Shown in pieces: positions 59,884 to 64,000 of a stretch of 64,000 bases of DNA. Both the position numbers and the translations under genes were made by a program. The notes beneath the pieces were generated by a model. That model ran no database searches, was not told the origin of the DNA, and saw only the letters and a program-made list of their open reading frames with translations. This stretch comes from Citricoccus alkalitolerans (GTDB lineage: Bacteria; Actinomycetota; Actinomycetes; Actinomycetales; Micrococcaceae): NCBI RefSeq assembly GCF_039528175.1, contig NZ_BAAALH010000001.1:434001-498000 (forward strand). The letters are read 5' to 3'. Numbering within the stretch: position 1 is the first letter of the stretch; each line of letters begins with the position of its first letter.

Positions 59884-62800
59884 TCAGCGGCCGAAGGCCT
59901 GGTCCAGGAGGATGGAGGCCTCGTGGTCGTGGCGGACCTTGGAGCCGGCAGATGTGGAGGCCGAGGCCGGTCGGGACACCAGGGTGACCTTCCGGTCCAG
60001 CTCCGGCAGCAGGTTCAGGGCCATGAACGGCCATGGACCCTGGTTGGCGGGCTCGTCCTGGACCCAGGCCACCGTGGCATTGGGGTACTTGGCCAGCTCG
60101 GCCTGAATCTCCTCAGCCGGCAGCGGGTAGAGCTGTTCCACGCGGACGATCGCCGTCTTGGTGTCCCCGTCCTTCTGGCGCCGGGCCAGCAGGTCGTAGT
60201 ACAGGCGGCCGGAGACCAACAGCACCTTCTCCACCGAGTTGCCGACCTCGTGGTCCGGGATCACCGCTTGGAAGCGGCCCTGGGTGAAGTCCTCCACCGT
60301 GGAGGTGGCGGCCTTCAGGCGCAGCAGCTGCTTGGGCGTGAACACGATCAGCGGACGGCGGGGACGCGCATAGGCCTGCTCGCGGAGTAGGTGGAAGTGG
60401 TTCGCACCGTTGGACGGGTTGGCCACGCGCATGTTGTCCTGGGCGCACATCTGCAGGAAGCGCTCGATCCGCGCGGACGAGTGATCCGGCCCCTGGCCCT
60501 CATAGCCGTGCGGGAGCAGCAGCACGAGCGAGGAGTTCTGGCCCCACTTCTGCTCCGAGGAGGAGAGGAACTCGTCGATCACGGTCTGGGCGCCGTTGAC
60601 GAAGTCGCCGAACTGGGCCTCCCACAGCACGAGGGCGTCGGAACGCTCTACGGAGTACCCGTAGTCGAAGCCCATCGCGGCGTACTCGCTCAGGAGGGAG
60701 TCGTACGCCCAGAACTTGGCCTGGTCGCTGGACAGGTTCCTGATCGGCGTCCACTCGTCATCCGTCACGCGATCGTGGAAGACCGCGTGACGCTGCACGA
60801 AGGTGCCGCGGCGAGAGTCCTGGCCCGCCAGTCGCACCGGCACGCCCTCCATGAGCAGCGAGCCGAAGGCCGCGAGCTCGGCGAAGCCCCAGTCGATGTC
60901 CCCGTTGACGGCCATCTTGGCACGCTTCTCGAGCAAGGACTTGAGCTTCGGGTGGATGGTGAAGTCCTCGGGGATCTCCAGGTGCGCCTGACCGATCCGC
61001 TGCAGGGTCTCCTCGGTGATCTTGGTGCCGTCCGGCGCCTCGGGGGTGCGATCCTCATCGTCCGTGGTCTTCTCCAGGCCGGTGCCGATGACCGGGATGG
61101 GCGAGGTCTGAGCCTCATGGGTCTCCGCGAACACGCGCTCCAGGCGCTGCTGGTAGTCCTTCAGGGCCGAGTCCGCCTCGTCCTGGGTGATGTCACCGCG
61201 GCCGACCAGGTTCTCCACGTACAGCTTGCGCACCGAGCGCTTCTGCTCGATGAGGTTGTACATGCGCGGCTGGGTCATCGAGGGATCGTCACCCTCGTTG
61301 TGGCCGCGGCGGCGGTAGCAGATCATGTCGATGACGACATCCTTGTTGAACCGCTGCCGGTACTGGTAGGCCAGCTGGGCCACGCGGACCACGGACTCCG
61401 GGTCGTCGCCGTTGACGTGGAAGATCGGCGCCTGGATGGTCTTGGCCACGTCCGTGGCGTAGACCGAGGACCGGGCGGAAGACGGCGGGGTGGTGAAGCC
61501 GACCTGGTTGTTGACCACCACATGGATGGTGCCGCCAGTGCGGTAGCCGCGCAGCTGGGAGAGGTTCAGCGTCTCCGCCACCACGCCCTGGCCCGCGAAC
61601 GCCGCGTCCCCGTGCACCAGGATCGGCAGCACGGAATAGGAGTTCACGGAGTCGCCCCCGCGGTCCAGGCGGTCCTGCTTGGCGCGCACCACACCCTCCA
61701 GGACCGGGTTCACGGCCTCGAGGTGGGAGGGGTTGGCGGCCAAGTAGACCTTGGTGCGGTTGCCGCGGTCCGAGATGAACGTGCCCTCGGTGCCGAGGTG
61801 GTACTTCACGTCACCGGAGCCCTCCACGGAACCCGGGACGGCGGTGCCCTCGAACTCGCGGAAGACCTGGGCGTAGGTCTTGCCCGCGATGTTGGTCAGG
61901 ACGTTGAGGCGGCCGCGGTGCGCCATGCCGATCGCGACCTCGTCGAGGCCTTCATCGGCAGCGCCGGACATCACCCCGTCCAGCAGGGCGATCAGCGATT
62001 CACCGCCTTCCAGGGAGAAGCGCTTCTGGCCGACGAACTTGGTCTGCAGGAACGTCTCGAAGGCCTCGGCGGCGTTGAGGCGGCCGAGGATGCGCAGCTG
62101 CTCCTCACGCGTGGGCTTGGCATAGGGATGCTCCAGCTCGTCCTGGAACCACTTGCGCTCGGCAGGGTCCTGGATGTGCATGTACTCCACGCCGGTGTTG
62201 CGGCAGTAGGCATCCCGCAGCACACCGAGGATGCTGCGCAGCGGCAGCATGGGCTGGCCGCCGAAGCCGCCGGTGGGCCACTCGCGGTCCAGGTCCCACA
62301 GGGTCAGCCCGTGCTCCAGGATGTCCAGGTCCGGGTGCTTGCGCATCGTGTACTCGAGGGGGTCCACGTCCGCGATGAGGTGGCCACGCACGCGGTAGGA
62401 GTGGATCATCTGCTGGATCCGGGCGACCTTGTTGATCTGGTCTTCCGGGTTGACCTGCACGTCCGGCTTCCACTGCACCGGCTCGTAGGGGATCCGCAGT
62501 GACTCGAAGATCTCCTCGTAGAAGCCCTGCTCACCGAGCAGCAGGCCGTGGATGATCTTCAGGAACTCTCCGGAGGCCGCGCCCTGGATCACGCGGTGGT
62601 CATAGGTCGAGGTCAGCGTGATGGTCTTGGAGACGGCCAGGCGGTTCAGTGTCTTCTCGGAGGCCCCCTGGAACTCGGCCGGGTAGTTCAGGGCGCCGAC
62701 GCCGATGATGGCGGCCTGGCCCTCGGACAGGCGCGGCACGGAATGCACGGTGCCGATGCCGCCGGGGTTGGTCAGTGAGACGGTGGTGCCGGCGTAGTCG

Positions 62801-63693
62801 TCCAGGCCCAGCTTGTTGTCCCGGGCGCGCTTGACCAGGTCCTCGTAGGCGCGCCAGAAGTCGATGAAGTTCATGGACTCGGCGCCCTTGACGTTCGGGA
62901 CCACGAGGGTGCGCGAGCCGTCCTTCTGCGGGAGGTCGATGGCCAGGCCGAAGTTGATGTGAGCCGGTTCCACGATGGAGGGCTTGCCGTCCACTTCGCG
63001 GTACAGGACGTTCATGGCCGGATACTGGGCCAGCGCGCGGATCAGGGCGTAGCCGACCAGGTGCGTGAAGGAGACCTTGCCGCCGCGGCTGCGCTTGAGG
63101 TGGTTGTTGATGACCACGCGGTTGTCGATGAGCAGCTTGGCGGGGACATCGCGCACCGTGGTCGCAGTCGGCATGGACAGCGAGGCGTCCATGTTCTTCG
63201 CCACGGCCCGTGACATCCCGCGCAGGGGGGAGACCTTGTCCTCGGTGGACTCCTCGGCCCCCTTCTTCTTGGTCTTCTCCGGCTCGGACGGGACCGGGGC
63301 GGTGGCCGGGGCGCCGGACTTCTTCACGGCGGGGGATGCGGAGGCAGCGGACGGGGCGGCGGACTTCTTCGGGTCCTCGCCCTTCTTGGCCGGTGTGGCA
63401 TTCGTAGTCGTCGCAGCCTTCTCGCCCGAGGCCTTCTGACCCGAACCGTTCGAATCGGCACGGTTTCCGACATCGACGACGGTGTCCTTCACGGCCTGTG
63501 AGGACGACCTGGCCGGTGCGGCGGATGGGGCGGCTGCGGACGCCGGAGTGTCCGCTTCCAGCCGTTCGAAGATCTGGACCCACTTGGCATCCACGGAGGA
63601 TTTGTCCGCCTTGTACTTGTCGTAGATTTCCGCGACGAGCCATTCGTTTCCGGGAAATTCCGCGGAAAGCCGGTCGGACGTGAGTTCTGGCAC
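59884..63693 (-). CDS. kgd: Multifunctional 2-oxoglutarate decarboxylase/dehydrogenase, fused E2-E1 (Kgd/OdhA)
   Basis: 1269 residues from GTG 63693, just before PELTSDRLSAEFPGN; the frame extends upstream to 63861 but that part is not Kgd-like. Short N-terminal segment (1-45), Lys/Ala/Pro-rich linker (about 45-155), E2 acyltransferase domain (about 155-400) with TYDHRVIQGA around 365, then the ThDP-dependent E1 (about 410-1269). It has no lipoyl domain and must work with lipoylated E2 of another complex, as known for the actinobacterial family. Central TCA enzyme. Confidence 0.95.
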   Translation of the reverse strand: MPELTSDRLSAEFPGNEWLVAEIYDKYKADKSSVDAKWVQIFERLEADTPASAAAPSAAPARSSSQAVKDTVVDVGNRADSNGSGQKASGEKAATTTNATPAKKGEDPKKSAAPSAASASPAVKKSGAPATAPVPSEPEKTKKKGAEESTEDKVSPLRGMSRAVAKNMDASLSMPTATTVRDVPAKLLIDNRVVINNHLKRSRGGKVSFTHLVGYALIRALAQYPAMNVLYREVDGKPSIVEPAHINFGLAIDLPQKDGSRTLVVPNVKGAESMNFIDFWRAYEDLVKRARDNKLGLDDYAGTTVSLTNPGGIGTVHSVPRLSEGQAAIIGVGALNYPAEFQGASEKTLNRLAVSKTITLTSTYDHRVIQGAASGEFLKIIHGLLLGEQGFYEEIFESLRIPYEPVQWKPDVQVNPEDQINKVARIQQMIHSYRVRGHLIADVDPLEYTMRKHPDLDILEHGLTLWDLDREWPTGGFGGQPMLPLRSILGVLRDAYCRNTGVEYMHIQDPAERKWFQDELEHPYAKPTREEQLRILGRLNAAEAFETFLQTKFVGQKRFSLEGGESLIALLDGVMSGAADEGLDEVAIGMAHRGRLNVLTNIAGKTYAQVFREFEGTAVPGSVEGSGDVKYHLGTEGTFISDRGNRTKVYLAANPSHLEAVNPVLEGVVRAKQDRLDRGGDSVNSYSVLPILVHGDAAFAGQGVVAETLNLSQLRGYRTGGTIHVVVNNQVGFTTPPSSARSSVYATDVAKTIQAPIFHVNGDDPESVVRVAQLAYQYRQRFNKDVVIDMICYRRRGHNEGDDPSMTQPRMYNLIEQKRSVRKLYVENLVGRGDITQDEADSALKDYQQRLERVFAETHEAQTSPIPVIGTGLEKTTDDEDRTPEAPDGTKITEETLQRIGQAHLEIPEDFTIHPKLKSLLEKRAKMAVNGDIDWGFAELAAFGSLLMEGVPVRLAGQDSRRGTFVQRHAVFHDRVTDDEWTPIRNLSSDQAKFWAYDSLLSEYAAMGFDYGYSVERSDALVLWEAQFGDFVNGAQTVIDEFLSSSEQKWGQNSSLVLLLPHGYEGQGPDHSSARIERFLQMCAQDNMRVANPSNGANHFHLLREQAYARPRRPLIVFTPKQLLRLKAATSTVEDFTQGRFQAVIPDHEVGNSVEKVLLVSGRLYYDLLARRQKDGDTKTAIVRVEQLYPLPAEEIQAELAKYPNATVAWVQDEPANQGPWPFMALNLLPELDRKVTLVSRPASASTSAGSKVRHDHEASILLDQAFGR

Positions 63694-63902
63694 GGTGGTA
63701 ACGCCTCTTCCGTAAGTTTCTGTCTGGTTCACCGGCGGGTGCATCCCTGCTGCGCGCCCCGCTCCGGTCCGCTGTGTTGGCGCGCCTCCCCAAGCATAGT
63801 GATAGTTCGGCGTCAGGTTCCAACGCACGCCGGGTTTTTCTGCCAGCCAAAGGCGAACCAACCACAGGCCATCCGCGAATCGGTTCGTGGGAGCATGGAG
63901 CC

Positions 63903-64000
63903 ATGGAATTCCTCACGACGCCGACCACCGATCTCACCTATGCGGATGTGTTCCTGGTTCCCTCGAAATCCGAGGTCACGAGCCGGATGGACGTGGACAT
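63903..64000 (+). CDS. GuaB1-family IMP dehydrogenase-related protein, 3' end cut
   Basis: First 32 codons (MEFLTTPTTDLTYADVFLVPS .. SRMDVD) fit the N-terminus of the actinobacterial GuaB1 family, now known mainly as GMP reductase-type enzymes. Divergent from kgd with a 209-base spacer. The rest lies outside the window. Confidence 0.75.
   Translation, partial: MEFLTTPTTDLTYADVFLVPSKSEVTSRMDVD

Noticed and set aside
62560..62620. Kgd E2 motif has Gln where classical E2 enzymes have the catalytic Asp (HRVIQG versus HxxxDG)
   Set aside because: As I recall, the same substitution is typical of the actinobacterial Kgd/OdhA family, so it is not a mutation in this strain.

Overview
The window is a high-GC chromosome segment from an actinobacterium, most likely a member of the Micrococcaceae/Micrococcales. 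The evidence is the gene content and order: fused Kgd-type 2-oxoglutarate dehydrogenase, PriA, a SigR/RsrA pair, ribosomal protein bL37, GuaB1, the order prfB .. ftsE-ftsX-(M23 hydrolase)-smpB-ssrA, the tmRNA tag AESKRTDFALAA, and many GTG/TTG and apparently leaderless starts. It is a draft scaffold: 36 Ns lie at 59837-59872, and the genes at both window ends are cut.

Layout. 1-10.6 kb: histidine biosynthesis (hisC, hisB, hisH, priA), interrupted by a 6.1-kb gene for a giant Ig-like/fibronectin-III surface protein; a 51-residue two-helix membrane protein and an SseB-family gene follow. 10.5-13.0 kb: a MarR-FMN reductase-LLM flavin oxidoreductase operon. 13.1-20.6 kb: LURP-one protein, a 645-residue aconitase, an MFS exporter, an alpha/beta hydrolase with a TetR repressor, and a divergent drug-type ABC exporter whose start codon lies inside a tandem palindrome. 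20.6-28.7 kb: an FHA/FtsK-SpoIIIE ATPase of EssC/EccC type, divergent from a Tad (Flp) pilus operon.

28.8-42.7 kb: the conserved prfB / ftsEX / hydrolase / smpB / ssrA backbone, with a catabolic block between prfB and ftsE: a butanediol-type dehydrogenase, an SRPBCC protein, a PucR regulator, a GntP permease, thiolase, 3-hydroxybutyrate dehydrogenase and both subunits of a 3-oxoacid CoA-transferase. Together these can import D-3-hydroxybutyrate and convert it to acetyl-CoA.

42.7-52.8 kb: a 10.1-kb integrated element inserted in the 3' end of ssrA and bounded by 17-bp direct repeats (42719-42735 and 52810-52826). It carries a tyrosine integrase, an excisionase-like HTH protein, a RepA-like AAA ATPase, many small unknown genes, a P27-type terminase small subunit and a right-hand cargo zone. 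I see no capsid, portal, large terminase, tail or lysis genes. This fits a phage satellite (PICI-like element) and is the most interesting part of the window. Its insertion replaced the encoded 3' CCA and the native terminator of the tmRNA gene.

52.8-64 kb: the native ssrA terminator, then host genes: a DUF2568 membrane protein, a FluC/CrcB pair, hisN, rsgA and aroA (chained by overlapping stop/start codons), sigR-rsrA, bL37, an SGNH-fold protein that appears to lack its catalytic residues, kgd, and the first 98 bases of a guaB1-like gene.
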